Shown here piece by piece: positions 1-8,122 of a stretch of DNA of 46,886 nucleotides. The notes below the pieces were generated by a model that did not search any database, was not told the DNA's origin, and saw only the letters and a program-made list of their open reading frames with translations. The position numbers were made by a program, and so were the translations under genes. How positions within the stretch are numbered: position 1 is the stretch's first letter; each line of letters begins with the position of its first letter. The DNA is from an uncultured beta proteobacterium (GTDB taxonomy: Bacteria > Pseudomonadota > Gammaproteobacteria > Burkholderiales > SG8-39). The DNA is taken from assembly GCA_903928055.1 (NCBI GenBank), contig CAIYPG010000132.1:1-46886 (forward strand), written 5' to 3'.

Positions 1-2
1 CC

Positions 3-626
3 TGGAGAAAATCGGACCTGTTCATCTACCCGGGCCGCACGAACGAAGGCGAGATCCGCTTTGCCACCGGTGAATGTGCCGTGCTCACCGGATCTTCCGC
101 GGCAATGTCCAGTATCGCACGCGTCGCGCCCTTCAAGCTGGGCGTGGCACCGTTGCCGTATTACGACGACTTCAATCACGCGCCCTACAACACGCTGATC
201 GGCGGTGGCGCGCTGTGGGTGATGGCCGGCAAGACTGCGGGTGAATACACCGGCGTCGCACGGTTCATGGAGTTCCTCGCCTCGCCGACGATCGCCGCCG
301 AATGGCACAAGAACTCGGGTTACATTCCGGTGACGCGTGGCGCCTATCTGGCGCTGCAGAAGACCGGCTATTACGACAGCCATCCGGAAATGCAGATTGC
401 CGCGACCCAGTTGCGCGGCATCAACCCGGGCAGCTACGCCCGCGGCATACGCCTGCGCCATTTCGAGCAGATCCGTGCCATCCTGGATGAAGAACTGGAA
501 ACGGTGTGGAGCGGCAAGAAACCCCCGAAACTCGCACTGGATGACGCCGCAGCGCGCGGCAACGCCGTGCTCAACCCGCCGGCGCCGCGTCTCCCGATGA
601 AGCCGGGTTGTACCGGCTGCCGCTGA
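3..626 (+). CDS. ugpB: sn-glycerol-3-phosphate ABC transporter substrate-binding protein UgpB (3' part)
   Basis: The frame is open from the left edge of the window, so this is the C-terminal 207 residues or so of a periplasmic binding protein of about 430 residues. It captures glycerol-3-phosphate or glycerophosphodiesters for an inner-membrane ABC transporter. The stretch GECAVLTGSSA and the closing pattern (WHKNSGYIPVTRGAY, then a helix ending WSGKKPPKLALDDAAARGN) are typical of UgpB. The tail after that helix (NPPAPRLPMKPGCTGCR) is unusual, with two cysteines three residues apart. ugpQ starts 26 nt downstream, so the two are probably co-transcribed. In E. coli ugpB is first and ugpQ last in the operon; here ugpB directly precedes ugpQ, so the permease and ATPase genes must lie upstream or elsewhere. 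Confidence 0.9.
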   Translation, partial: WRKSDLFIYPGRTNEGEIRFATGECAVLTGSSAAMSSIARVAPFKLGVAPLPYYDDFNHAPYNTLIGGGALWVMAGKTAGEYTGVARFMEFLASPTIAAEWHKNSGYIPVTRGAYLALQKTGYYDSHPEMQIAATQLRGINPGSYARGIRLRHFEQIRAILDEELETVWSGKKPPKLALDDAAARGNAVLNPPAPRLPMKPGCTGCR

Positions 627-652
627 GCTCCGGGGCGCGACACCGACTCGTC

Positions 653-1399
653 ATGAGTACCCCGTGGCCCTTTCCGCGCATCATCGCCCATCGCGGCGGC
701 GGAAGATTCGCCCCTGAGAACACGCTGGCGGCAATCCGCAAGGGCCACGCACTGGGCTTTCGCGGCGTGGAGTTCGACGTCATGCTCACCTCGGATGCCA
801 GACCGGTGCTGATCCACGATGAAACGCTGGAGCGCACCACAGACGGCCGCGGCAACGTCGCGGAAACACCGCTTGATGTGCTGGCAACGCTGGATGCCGG
901 CTCCTGGTTCGATGCCGCATTCAAGGCCGAACCCGTGCCCGCATTCGAAGCCGCCGCCGCACTCTGCGCGTCGCTCGGCCTCTGGGCCAATGTTGAAATC
1001 AAACCGGCCACCGGACATGAACAGGAAACCGGGCGCGTCGCCGCGATGACGGCCCTCACGGCCTGGAACGGAGCCGTGCCACAGCCACTGCTGTCTTCGT
1101 TAAGTGCAGCCGCCCTTCGTGCCGCGCGATCGGCAGCGCCTGCGCTGCCGCGCGGCCTGCTGTTCGATGCCGTGCCCGCCGACTGGCTCGCGCAATTGCA
1201 GGCACTGGAATGCGTGTCGCTGCATTGCAATGCCGCCCGCCTTGAACAACGCACTGCGCGCGCAATTCGCGATGCGGGTTACGGCCTCGCCGTCTGGACG
1301 GTGAATGATCCGGCGATGGCAAAGCGGCTGTTCGGCTGGGGCGTGGATGCCATCTTCACGGACCGCCTCGACCTGATCGGCCCCGACTTCGCAGCGTGA
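653..1399 (+). CDS. ugpQ: Glycerophosphodiester phosphodiesterase (UgpQ-type)
   Basis: This 248-residue cytosolic GDPD TIM-barrel enzyme hydrolyses glycerophosphodiesters to glycerol-3-phosphate and an alcohol. The family signatures are near the N-terminus: HRGGG (catalytic His), APENT, then EFDV with the metal-binding Glu and Asp, and LIHDETLERTTDG. The C-terminal part has VWTVND and GVDAIFTDRLD, also standard. I chose the ATG at 653, after which the conserved fold begins at once; an in-frame TTG at 608 would overlap ugpB and add 15 unconserved residues. The position behind ugpB supports a glycerophosphodiester salvage role. No transmembrane or signal segment is seen. Confidence 0.93.
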   Translation: MSTPWPFPRIIAHRGGGRFAPENTLAAIRKGHALGFRGVEFDVMLTSDARPVLIHDETLERTTDGRGNVAETPLDVLATLDAGSWFDAAFKAEPVPAFEAAAALCASLGLWANVEIKPATGHEQETGRVAAMTALTAWNGAVPQPLLSSLSAAALRAARSAAPALPRGLLFDAVPADWLAQLQALECVSLHCNAARLEQRTARAIRDAGYGLAVWTVNDPAMAKRLFGWGVDAIFTDRLDLIGPDFAA

Positions 1400-1402
1400 T
1401 AT

Positions 1403-1420
1403 TTGTCACGCTGCTGTAAC
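1403..1420 (+). promoter_or_regulatory. Pho-box-like direct repeat
   Basis: Two 7-nt direct repeats, TTGTCAC and CTGTAAC, are separated by 4 nt (GCTG). This is the 7-4-7 architecture of a PhoB box (consensus CTGTCAT repeats). It lies just after ugpQ and 144 nt before the small secreted protein at 1564. PhoB control is plausible because ugp genes are classic Pho-regulon members, but the match is imperfect and the site is untested. Confidence 0.35.
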
Positions 1421-1563
1421 AGTCCGGCAAAGCCGCCCTCTGAGGATGATCAACAGACTGTAAGTGCGATTTACAAACCCTTACATCCTGCCAGTCCGCG
1501 GCACGTAACCTTTAGGCGTTATTGGAACAGCAGGACCCTTCATCAAACCATTGGAGAATTGAC

Positions 1564-1881
1564 ATGCGCAACCTGACACTGACAGCCCTGCTGCTCGGCA
1601 CGATGACCCTCCCCGCCTTTGCCCAGACCGCCACACCCCGGCTCGACAAACGCGAGGCCAATCAGCAACGCCGCATCGATCAGGGCGTGAAATCAGGCCA
1701 GCTCACTGGTGCCGAAGCCAGCAGGCTGGAAAAGCGGGAGACCCTGCTCCAGAATCATGAAGCAAAGGCCAAGGCCGACGGCGTGGTCACCCCGGGTGAG
1801 CGCGCACGCCTGGAACGGGAAGCCAATCGCGACAGCCGTGCGATTGCGCGGCAGAAAAACGATCGCCAGGTCGCCAAGTAG
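1564..1881 (+). CDS. Small secreted charged protein of unknown function
   Basis: This is a 105-residue protein. The N-terminal 20 residues are a Sec signal peptide (MRNLTLTALLLGTM..., then PAFA before Q), giving a mature protein of about 85 residues. The mature part is almost entirely charged and helical, very rich in Lys, Arg, Glu and Gln, with no Cys or aromatic core. It contains two similar halves (GVKSGQLTGAEASRLEKRE and GVVTPGERARLEREANR), each a Gly-x-(Ile/Val)-(T/S) turn followed by a charged helix that resembles a degenerate EF-hand-like or helical-hairpin repeat. The ATG at 1564 has TTGGAGAATTG in front as ribosome binding site. I do not recognise a specific function; a periplasmic helical protein is all that can be said. 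Confidence 0.75.
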   Translation: MRNLTLTALLLGTMTLPAFAQTATPRLDKREANQQRRIDQGVKSGQLTGAEASRLEKRETLLQNHEAKAKADGVVTPGERARLEREANRDSRAIARQKNDRQVAK

Positions 1882-1901
1882 GCGGCAGAAACAGCAGTAT
1901 C

Positions 1902-1937
1902 GGGGGCGGGCCGCCGTTCGGAAGCGGCCGTCGCCCC
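1902..1937. terminator. GC-rich hairpin between convergent genes
   Basis: GGCCGC (1909-1914) pairs with GCGGCC (1924-1929), and GGGG before it pairs with GCCCC (1933-1937) across a small bulge. It lies between the convergent ends of the 1564 gene and the phosphomannomutase gene. There is no U-tract, so intrinsic termination is uncertain. Confidence 0.3.
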
Positions 1938-1963
1938 AGATTCCTCAGAACCGGAGCTTCGCC

Positions 1964-3352
1964 TCAAAACGGTAGCTTCGCTCCGGGCTTGACGGCAAGC
2001 AGCACGCCGCGAAACGACTCCTGGATGCGCTTCAGGCCAGCGGCATCGTCGGCCTCGAAACGCAATACGATCACCGGCGTGGTGTTCGAGGCCCGTGCAA
2101 GGCCGAAGCCATCGGCATATTCCACGCGCAATCCATCGAGCTTGATCACATCCACGGCTCCGGGAAACTTCGCGCTGTTCTGCAATTCGGCGATCAGGCG
2201 GTGCGGCTCGCCCTCCTCCAGATCAATGTGCAGTTCAGGCGTACTCACCGAATCGGGCAGCCCTTCCAGCACTGCGGAAGGGTCGGCTTCGCGCGACAGG
2301 ATTTCCAGCAGGCGCGCTGCGGCATATTGCCCGTCATCGAACCCATACCAGCGCTCGCCGAAGAAGATGTGCCCGCTCATCTCGCCCGCCAGCGGCGCAC
2401 CGCGCTCCTTCATGCGGCCCTTGATGAAGGAATGTCCGGTCTTCCACATGCTGGGCACGCCACCGGCAGCCCTGATCCACGGAGCCAGTTGGCGCGTGCA
2501 TTTCACGTCATAGATGATTTCCGCGCCGGGCATCCGCGACAGAACGTCCTTTGCGAACAGCATCAACTGCCGGTCGGGATAGATGATGCGGCCGCTTTTC
2601 GTGACAACGCCAAGCCGGTCGCCGTCGCCGTCGAAGGCAAGGCCCAGTTCCAGATTGCCATTGCGCACCGCCGCAACGAGATCCTTCAGATTTTCCGGCT
2701 GCGACGGATCCGGATGATGGTTGGGAAAGCTGCCATCGACTTCGCAGAATAAAGCGGTGATTTCGCAACCCAGACGCTCGAGCAATTCCACGGCCGTGGC
2801 CCCGGCCACACCATTGCCGCAATCAACGGCGATGCGCATCGGCCGCGCCAGCTTCACATCGGACACGATGCGGTCCAGATAAGCTGTGCGAATGTCCACC
2901 TGGCTGAGTTTTCCGCTGCCATTCACCAGGTCGCCCTTTTCGATGCGCACGCGCAGCTTCTGGATGTCTTCGCCGGACAGCGTCGTTCCGCCCAGCACCA
3001 TCTTCAGCCCGTTGTAGTCCGGCGGATTATGGCTGCCGGTGACCGACACCGCGCTGTGGCAACCCAGGTGGTAGGCGGCAAAGTACGACATCGGCGTCGC
3101 CACCATGCCCACGTCGATCACGTCGATGCCGGCAGCACACAGCCCCTCGGCCAGCGCCGCAGACAAGGCCGGTCCCGACAGGCGTCCGTCTCGTCCGACG
3201 GCAATGGCCTTCTGCCCGCGCGCCACCGCTTCGGAGCCGAGCGCATGGCCGATGGAGCGAACGCCCTCCTCGGTCAGGGTACGGCCGACGATGCCGCGAA
3301 TGTCGTAGGCCTTGAATATTTCGGCAGGCGGAAGGAACGGCTTCTGGCTCAT
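1964..3352 (-). CDS. algC: Phosphomannomutase/phosphoglucomutase (AlgC-type)
   Basis: This 462-residue alpha-D-phosphohexomutase interconverts mannose or glucose 6-phosphate and 1-phosphate for nucleotide-sugar, LPS and exopolysaccharide synthesis. The four-domain layout is complete. The phosphoserine loop TGSHNPP has Ser107, the metal loop DGDGDR is at 241-246, and the sugar-binding loop GEMSGH is at 323-328. A C-terminal phosphate-binding region (EYADGFGLARASNTTP) follows. Length and loops match Pseudomonas AlgC (463 residues). It is the last gene of a minus-strand run and sits 67 nt after the YheT-like hydrolase. Substrate preference between mannose and glucose cannot be read from the sequence. 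Confidence 0.93.
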   Translation of the reverse strand: MSQKPFLPPAEIFKAYDIRGIVGRTLTEEGVRSIGHALGSEAVARGQKAIAVGRDGRLSGPALSAALAEGLCAAGIDVIDVGMVATPMSYFAAYHLGCHSAVSVTGSHNPPDYNGLKMVLGGTTLSGEDIQKLRVRIEKGDLVNGSGKLSQVDIRTAYLDRIVSDVKLARPMRIAVDCGNGVAGATAVELLERLGCEITALFCEVDGSFPNHHPDPSQPENLKDLVAAVRNGNLELGLAFDGDGDRLGVVTKSGRIIYPDRQLMLFAKDVLSRMPGAEIIYDVKCTRQLAPWIRAAGGVPSMWKTGHSFIKGRMKERGAPLAGEMSGHIFFGERWYGFDDGQYAAARLLEILSREADPSAVLEGLPDSVSTPELHIDLEEGEPHRLIAELQNSAKFPGAVDVIKLDGLRVEYADGFGLARASNTTPVIVLRFEADDAAGLKRIQESFRGVLLAVKPGAKLPF

Positions 3353-3419
3353 CTTGTTCTTCTGGAAAGTTATTCAGGGTCAGATGATTTTAACAGCCGG
3401 GGGCTGCGCACTGCGTTTC

Positions 3420-4382
3420 CTACCGTACATTGCCCCTGGCATTGACAGACGGCATGCACCCATTGAAATGATCCAGCACTTTCCGGGGAAGCCAGCCGAG
3501 GTTTCCGGGGAACGCGCCATTCACGAACCCCACATGCCCGCCATGCTTCGGAAACTCGGCCCGGACGCAGGCAGGCAGGCGGGCCGGATCGGGCAGTGCC
3601 GCCGGTGGAACAAACGGGTCATCCAGCGCATTGATGACCAGGGTCGGCACACTGATGCCGGCGAGCAGCGGCAGCGAACTGGCGCGCGTCCAGTAATCGT
3701 CCGTATCGCGAAAGCCGTGCAGCGGAGCAGTCACGACATTGTCGAAGTCCCGCAGCGTGCGCGCCCTTTGCATGGCCGCACCGTCAAAACTGCCGGGGTG
3801 GCGTGCCAGCTTGGCCGCACCCTTGGCCTGCATGGTCTTTAGAAACATTCGCGTATAGAGGCGATTGAACCCGACGCCAAGTGCATCGCCGGAAATGCGC
3901 AGGTCAAGTGGCGCCGATACTGCCGCCGCTGCGCTCACCACAGTGGCCGCTGCCGCACCTCGTTCACCCAGCCATTTCAGCAACGCATTGCCGCCCAGCG
4001 AAACACCGGCGGCGAACAGCGGCGCGCGGCCCGCGAGCACATGAAAGCGCTCGAGCATCCAGCCGACTTCGGCACTGTCGCCGGAATGATAGGCGCGCGG
4101 CAGCCGGTTGATTTCACCCGAGCAGCCGCGAAAATGCGGCACGGCAAAACGCCAGCCGCGCCGCGCCGCCTCGCGCGCAAATGCAACGGCGTAGTGGCTG
4201 CCCGAGCCACCCTCGAGTCCGTGGAACAGCACGACCATCGGCATATCGGCATCATCGCCGAGCATGTCCACATCGACAAAATCGCCGTCAGGCGTCTCCC
4301 AGCGCTCACGCCGGTAGGCCGGCTTTCTCTGGAAGCGTCCGCGCAGGGCGGCAAAGATGGTGTGGGCATGGCGGTTCTTCAA
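3420..4382 (-). CDS. yheT: YheT-family alpha/beta hydrolase
   Basis: This cytosolic alpha/beta hydrolase of the YheT/EMB8 family has the oxyanion segment LFHGLEGGSGSHYA, nucleophile elbow AGVSLGGNA, acid in NALDDPFVPP and catalytic His in KHGGHVGF. The family is thought to act on esters or lipids, but the substrate is unknown. The start is a problem. The first ordinary start codon in frame is TTG at 4382, yet the codons just upstream continue with the family's conserved N-terminal motif (FHAPWW before LKNRHAHTIF). The frame stays open back to the stop of the NTF2-like gene at 4440-4442, with only CTG (4430, 4409) or ATT (4436) as possible initiators. The protein therefore probably begins upstream of the coordinate given. 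Confidence 0.88.
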   Translation of the reverse strand: MKNRHAHTIFAALRGRFQRKPAYRRERWETPDGDFVDVDMLGDDADMPMVVLFHGLEGGSGSHYAVAFAREAARRGWRFAVPHFRGCSGEINRLPRAYHSGDSAEVGWMLERFHVLAGRAPLFAAGVSLGGNALLKWLGERGAAAATVVSAAAAVSAPLDLRISGDALGVGFNRLYTRMFLKTMQAKGAAKLARHPGSFDGAAMQRARTLRDFDNVVTAPLHGFRDTDDYWTRASSLPLLAGISVPTLVINALDDPFVPPAALPDPARLPACVRAEFPKHGGHVGFVNGAFPGNLGWLPRKVLDHFNGCMPSVNARGNVR

Positions 4383-4439
4383 CCACCACGGCGCGTGGAA
4401 CTCGCTCAGATCATGCCCCGGAGGATTCAGTGCAATGAC

Positions 4440-4877
4440 TCAGTGGAGTATTTTGGGCCCGTCATCCGCCGGGCGACGCGCTTCCACGACCTGCGGCGCG
4501 GGCGAGGCATGATGGATGATCATGCGCCAGCCATTGCCGGTGCGCAGGTAGGCGTTGGTCACCACGACCGGAACGGCCTGCCGGCGCTCGCCCTGGACAG
4601 TGATGTGCTCATGCAGGCTGTGCACCGTGACCATCATGCCGGTCAGCACGCTCAAATCGGTGAGGTGCACCTTGAGGCGCTGTCCCGAGCCGAGGATCTG
4701 CGCCCACGCAGCGCGAACGGCCTCATAGCCGACCAGGCGTTCGCCGCCCGGATGCACGCAGACAATCTCCTCATCCTCGGCCCAGACTTCCATCATGGCA
4801 TCCAGGTCGCGCCCCTCCAGCGCCTCGTAAAAGGCGGTCTCGGCGTCCTGTGCGGTGGGATAGGTGGTCTTCTTCAA
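4440..4877 (-). CDS. NTF2-like/SnoaL-type protein (DUF4440-like)
   Basis: This protein of about 145 residues has the cone-shaped NTF2 fold. The opening AETAFYEALEGRDLDAMMEVWAED, the central CVHPGGERLVG, the helix YEAVRAAWAQIL and the final strand GWRMIIHHAS follow the SnoaL/DUF4440 pattern. Many homologues are small enzymes or ligand-binding proteins of unknown role, and none can be assigned here. I prefer the TTG at 4877 (a GGGAAG ribosome-binding-like sequence precedes it, and MKKTTYP starts the domain); a GTG at 4940 would add 21 unconserved residues. It shares a reading frame with the downstream YheT gene, separated only by a TGA stop. A probable operon partner is the hydroxyacid dehydrogenase ending 66 nt upstream. 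Confidence 0.82.
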   Translation of the reverse strand: MKKTTYPTAQDAETAFYEALEGRDLDAMMEVWAEDEEIVCVHPGGERLVGYEAVRAAWAQILGSGQRLKVHLTDLSVLTGMMVTVHSLHEHITVQGERRQAVPVVVTNAYLRTGNGWRMIIHHASPAPQVVEARRPADDGPKILH

Positions 4878-4943
4878 TGGATGGCTTCCCGGAAGTCGGC
4901 ATGGTAATGCAAGCGGGGCTTGTTGTATCACAAAGCCCACGCA

Positions 4944-5930
4944 CTAACGAAACCGCCGCCGCTCCCACGCCTCCGGATTGATCAGGCAGGGCGGCCGCTC
5001 CCCGCCCAGGGCAGCCCTCGCGTTCTCCGCCGCAAGTCGGGCCATGGCCATGCGCGTTGCAAATGTGGCGCTGCCCATGTGCGGTGCCAGCGCCACATTG
5101 TCCAGGGCCAGGAAACTGCGGTTGAAGTCCGGCTCCCCCTCGAATACATCCAGTCCTGCGCCGGCAATGCGCTTCGATGCGAGCGCATCGATCAGCGCGG
5201 CGTCATCGATGATGCCGCCACGCGCGGTGTTGACAATGATCGCAGTCGGCTTCATGCGTGCCAGCTCCTTCGCGCCGATCAGGTGATGGCTGTCGGTGGA
5301 ATACGGCAGGTTGAGGCTGAGGAAATCGGATTCGGCCAGCAACTCTTCTAAGCTGACATGACGGGCATTGCATTCCCGTTCCAGTCCGGCGTCGAGGCGG
5401 CTGCGGTTGTGATAGATCACCGGCATGTCAAAGCCGCGCGCCCGCCGCGCCACGGCGCGCCCGATGCGACCCATGCCGAGGATGCCCAGCGTGGCATGAT
5501 GCACGTCGCGCCCAAGCGGCTCAGCAAAGCGCACGCCCTTCCAGTGCCCGGCGCGCAGCCAGCGTTCGGACTCGGTGACGCGGCGCGCTGCCGCGAGCAG
5601 CAATGCCCAGGCCATGTCGGCAGTGGTGTCATCCAGCACGCCGGGAGTGTTTGTCGCGAGGATGCCGCGCTCCGTGCATGCTGCAATGTCGATGTTGTTG
5701 TAGCCCACCATCATGTTGCACACTGCGACGAGCTGCGGCGCCGCATCCAGCAGCGCGGCATCAATGCGGTCACCCCATACCATCAGGACATCCGCGCGGG
5801 CGGCCCGCCGGCGCAGTTCTTCCGGCAGGCAGGGATCGTCGCCACCCATCTCGACGTCAAAATTCCGGCGCAGGTCGGTGACAACTTCATCAAACGTGGC
5901 ACGGGTGATCAGGATGCGGTGCTTGTTCAT
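4944..5930 (-). CDS. D-2-hydroxyacid dehydrogenase (glyoxylate/hydroxypyruvate or 2-ketogluconate reductase type)
   Basis: This 328-residue cytosolic NAD(P)-dependent oxidoreductase reduces 2-oxoacids such as glyoxylate, hydroxypyruvate or 2-ketogluconate. The nucleotide-binding loop GILGMGRIGRAVARR is in the middle. The catalytic Arg is in NTARGGIIDD, the Glu in FEGEPDFN and the His in APHMGSAT. The residues after the second strand of the Rossmann domain (YHNRSR) carry Asn-Arg rather than an acidic residue, which favours NADPH. Its ATG overlaps the stop of the upstream permease gene by 4 nt (ATGA), so translation is coupled. Exact substrate cannot be read from the sequence; GhrB-like is the closest recognisable subfamily. 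Confidence 0.9.
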   Translation of the reverse strand: MNKHRILITRATFDEVVTDLRRNFDVEMGGDDPCLPEELRRRAARADVLMVWGDRIDAALLDAAPQLVAVCNMMVGYNNIDIAACTERGILATNTPGVLDDTTADMAWALLLAAARRVTESERWLRAGHWKGVRFAEPLGRDVHHATLGILGMGRIGRAVARRARGFDMPVIYHNRSRLDAGLERECNARHVSLEELLAESDFLSLNLPYSTDSHHLIGAKELARMKPTAIIVNTARGGIIDDAALIDALASKRIAGAGLDVFEGEPDFNRSFLALDNVALAPHMGSATFATRMAMARLAAENARAALGGERPPCLINPEAWERRRFR

Positions 5931-7201
5931 TGCGCTTCGGATGAGGGAGATGATGGATGGACGGATGTCGCCGCATTCTGTGCATCTGCCGGCTTGTGTG
6001 GCTCATGCGGATGCCAGCCCAGCGTTCCGAGCAATACCGCAAATCCCGCAATGTAGGCGAGCACGACATGCCAGCCATGGCGCAGCCACTGCCCGACCGA
6101 ACGCGCCTGCGGATAGAGATTGGACAGTGCCACACCGGCGGATGAGCCGAACCAGATCATGGAACCACCGAATCCCACCGCATAAGCCAGAACGCCCCAG
6201 TCGTAACCGCCCTGCTTCAGCGCCAATGCGGTGAGCGGAATATTGTCGAATACCGCCGACACGAATCCAAGTCCGAAGGTCGCCAGCAGGGAAGCCGGCG
6301 GCAGATGCTCCACCGGCATCATCGACGCAATGGTCAACAGCGACAGCAGGAACACGGAACCCCGGAAAGCCTCCGGAAGCAGGCGCCAGTGCGGCGCGCG
6401 CACCGGTACCGACAGCAGCAGCGCGCCCCACACCGCGGTGCCAAGGAAGGGAAAACTGTCTGCATGACCGCTGAAGCGCGTATTCACCAGCACGTTTGTG
6501 GCCAGTGCGGCGACCAGGATGAAGCCGACGATGCCCACGCGCGGCCAGTCGATGTGCGCGTGGCGCGGAGCGTCCTTGAGGATGGGCGAGAACCGGTGCT
6601 GCTGCAGCGCCGCCGGAATGCCACACACCACCACGGCCACCGCCGCCGCGACATAGGCATGCAGCACGTCCAGCGGATCGACACCGTCAATCCACATCAT
6701 GGTGGTCGTGGTGTCACCCAGCACGCTGCCCGACCCGCCGGCGTTGGATGCGGCAACGATGCCGGCCAGATAGCCGACATGCACTCTTCCCCGGAACACT
6801 GCATGCGCAATCGCACCGCCGATCATGGCCGCGGCAATGTTGTCCAGGAAGGAGGACAGCACGAACACCATCAGGAGCAGCACGAAGCCGCCCTTCCAGT
6901 CGTCGGGCAGATAGCGCGGCAGCACTCTGGGCACGCCGCTGTCCTCGAAATGCCGCGACAGCAGCGCGAAGCCGAGCAGCAGGCCGAGCAGGTTTGTCAG
7001 GATGACCCATTCGTGCGCCATGTGCAGCGCGAGACCCTGCAACCCCGGACCAGAGCGAAATCCGGTGAAGGCCAGCTTGTATGCGGTTATCGTCACCAGC
7101 CCTGCAAGTGCCACACCCAGCGTATGCCGATGGAACAGCGCAACGCCGAGCAGCGTCGCGGCAAACAGCACGAAATCCATCGGGATGCCCATCACCATCA
7201 T
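5927..7201 (-). CDS. NhaD/ArsB-type ion transporter superfamily permease
   Basis: This is a polytopic inner-membrane protein of about 424 residues with 10-12 predicted membrane segments. The two halves each carry the family's re-entrant hairpin motif: SSFLDNIAAAMIGGAIA near 116-132 and SAVFDNIPLTALALKQG about 210 residues later. ASNAGGSGSVLGDTTTTMMW and WFGSSAGVALSN follow in the respective halves. This pattern is typical of Na+/H+ antiporter NhaD, arsenite permease ArsB and citrate or dicarboxylate carriers; the ion cannot be assigned, although DNIP-type loops resemble NhaD. I chose the ATG at 7201; an in-frame start at 7246 would add a Cys- and Arg-rich leader. It overlaps the hydroxyacid dehydrogenase downstream by 4 nt. 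Confidence 0.85.
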   Translation of the reverse strand: MMVMGIPMDFVLFAATLLGVALFHRHTLGVALAGLVTITAYKLAFTGFRSGPGLQGLALHMAHEWVILTNLLGLLLGFALLSRHFEDSGVPRVLPRYLPDDWKGGFVLLLMVFVLSSFLDNIAAAMIGGAIAHAVFRGRVHVGYLAGIVAASNAGGSGSVLGDTTTTMMWIDGVDPLDVLHAYVAAAVAVVVCGIPAALQQHRFSPILKDAPRHAHIDWPRVGIVGFILVAALATNVLVNTRFSGHADSFPFLGTAVWGALLLSVPVRAPHWRLLPEAFRGSVFLLSLLTIASMMPVEHLPPASLLATFGLGFVSAVFDNIPLTALALKQGGYDWGVLAYAVGFGGSMIWFGSSAGVALSNLYPQARSVGQWLRHGWHVVLAYIAGFAVLLGTLGWHPHEPHKPADAQNAATSVHPSSPSSEAQ

Positions 7202-7270
7202 GGCGGCATGATAACCGCAGCAAGCGGCGCCGCGCCGGCGCAGCACCGCAACGCAGGCCCGACACGGGAT

Positions 7271-8098
7271 TCAGGCTGGCGCAGTTCCCGCCACCGGCGC
7301 TTCAACGTGACTGCGGCGATCTTCGGCCTTGCCCAGGAATTCCGCCAGCAGCGGACCGCCGTTGAGCACGCCGGCATCCCCTTCACGGTGGAATTCCGGA
7401 TGCCACTGCACCCCGACGACATGGCTGGCACCGGTCCAGCGGATTGCCTCGACCACGCCATCCCGGGGTGAGCGCGCCTCGACCACCAGTCCGTTGCCCA
7501 GCTTGTCCACGGACTGGTGATGCAGCGAATTCACCAGGGCGGTTTCCAGTCCGGGATACAGCCGCGACAGCCCGGAACCGCGCTCGATGGCAATCGGATG
7601 GATGTGGCTGTCATACGCCTCCGCATCATTGTGCACCGCCGCCCCGTTGATCTGGGTGGCGATGTCCTGCCAGAGCGAACCTCCGAAGGCCACGTTGATG
7701 AGCTGGCAGCCGCGACAGATGCCGAGCACGGGCTTTTTCTGGAAGACGAACTCCCACAGCATCTCGATCTCGTACCTGTCGCGCACCCGGTCGCCGGCCC
7801 ACTCCGGCGCCAGAGCGGTCTGCCCATAACATTCCGGGCTCACATCGGCACCGCCTTGCAGCACGAGGCCATCCAGTTCCGCAACATAGTCGCGCATGCG
7901 CACCGCGTCGCGGCCGATGGCCGAGGTACTGTCAATCGTGGGGACCATGAAAACGAGCACGCCGCGGCGCATGATCCAGTGCGCCGCCGACTGCTCGAGG
8001 AACTGCAGCGTCTTGCCACGGAACCCCAAGGCGGGCGGCACCTTGTGCATGATCCGCGCCGACAGTCCGATGCGCAGGGGGCGATGACGGCCGGTCAT
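7271..8098 (-). CDS. Class I glutamine amidotransferase, gamma-glutamyl hydrolase (PuuD-like)
   Basis: This 275-residue cytosolic hydrolase belongs to peptidase family C26. The catalytic Cys128 is in GICRGCQLINV, and the His233 and Glu235 partners are in GVQWHPEFH. The family includes PuuD, which hydrolyses gamma-glutamyl-GABA, and other enzymes that cut gamma-glutamyl amides. No puuA, puuB or puuC is nearby, so a role in putrescine breakdown is not supported. Instead it starts 24 nt after a YbdK-type carboxylate-amine ligase, whose fold makes gamma-glutamyl bonds. The pair looks like a make-and-break module, which is inference. The final residues (DRRSHVEAPVAGTAPA) extend past the core fold. 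Confidence 0.9.
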   Translation of the reverse strand: MTGRHRPLRIGLSARIMHKVPPALGFRGKTLQFLEQSAAHWIMRRGVLVFMVPTIDSTSAIGRDAVRMRDYVAELDGLVLQGGADVSPECYGQTALAPEWAGDRVRDRYEIEMLWEFVFQKKPVLGICRGCQLINVAFGGSLWQDIATQINGAAVHNDAEAYDSHIHPIAIERGSGLSRLYPGLETALVNSLHHQSVDKLGNGLVVEARSPRDGVVEAIRWTGASHVVGVQWHPEFHREGDAGVLNGGPLLAEFLGKAEDRRSHVEAPVAGTAPA

Positions 8099-8122
8099 TG
8101 CGCCCTCAGCCGGCTGCGGCGA

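Noticed and set aside
4440..4442. Readthrough fusion of the NTF2-like and YheT proteins as the normal product
   Set aside because: Both domains are separate families and a TGA lies between them; fusion is possible only as a rare event and is listed as a question, not a call.
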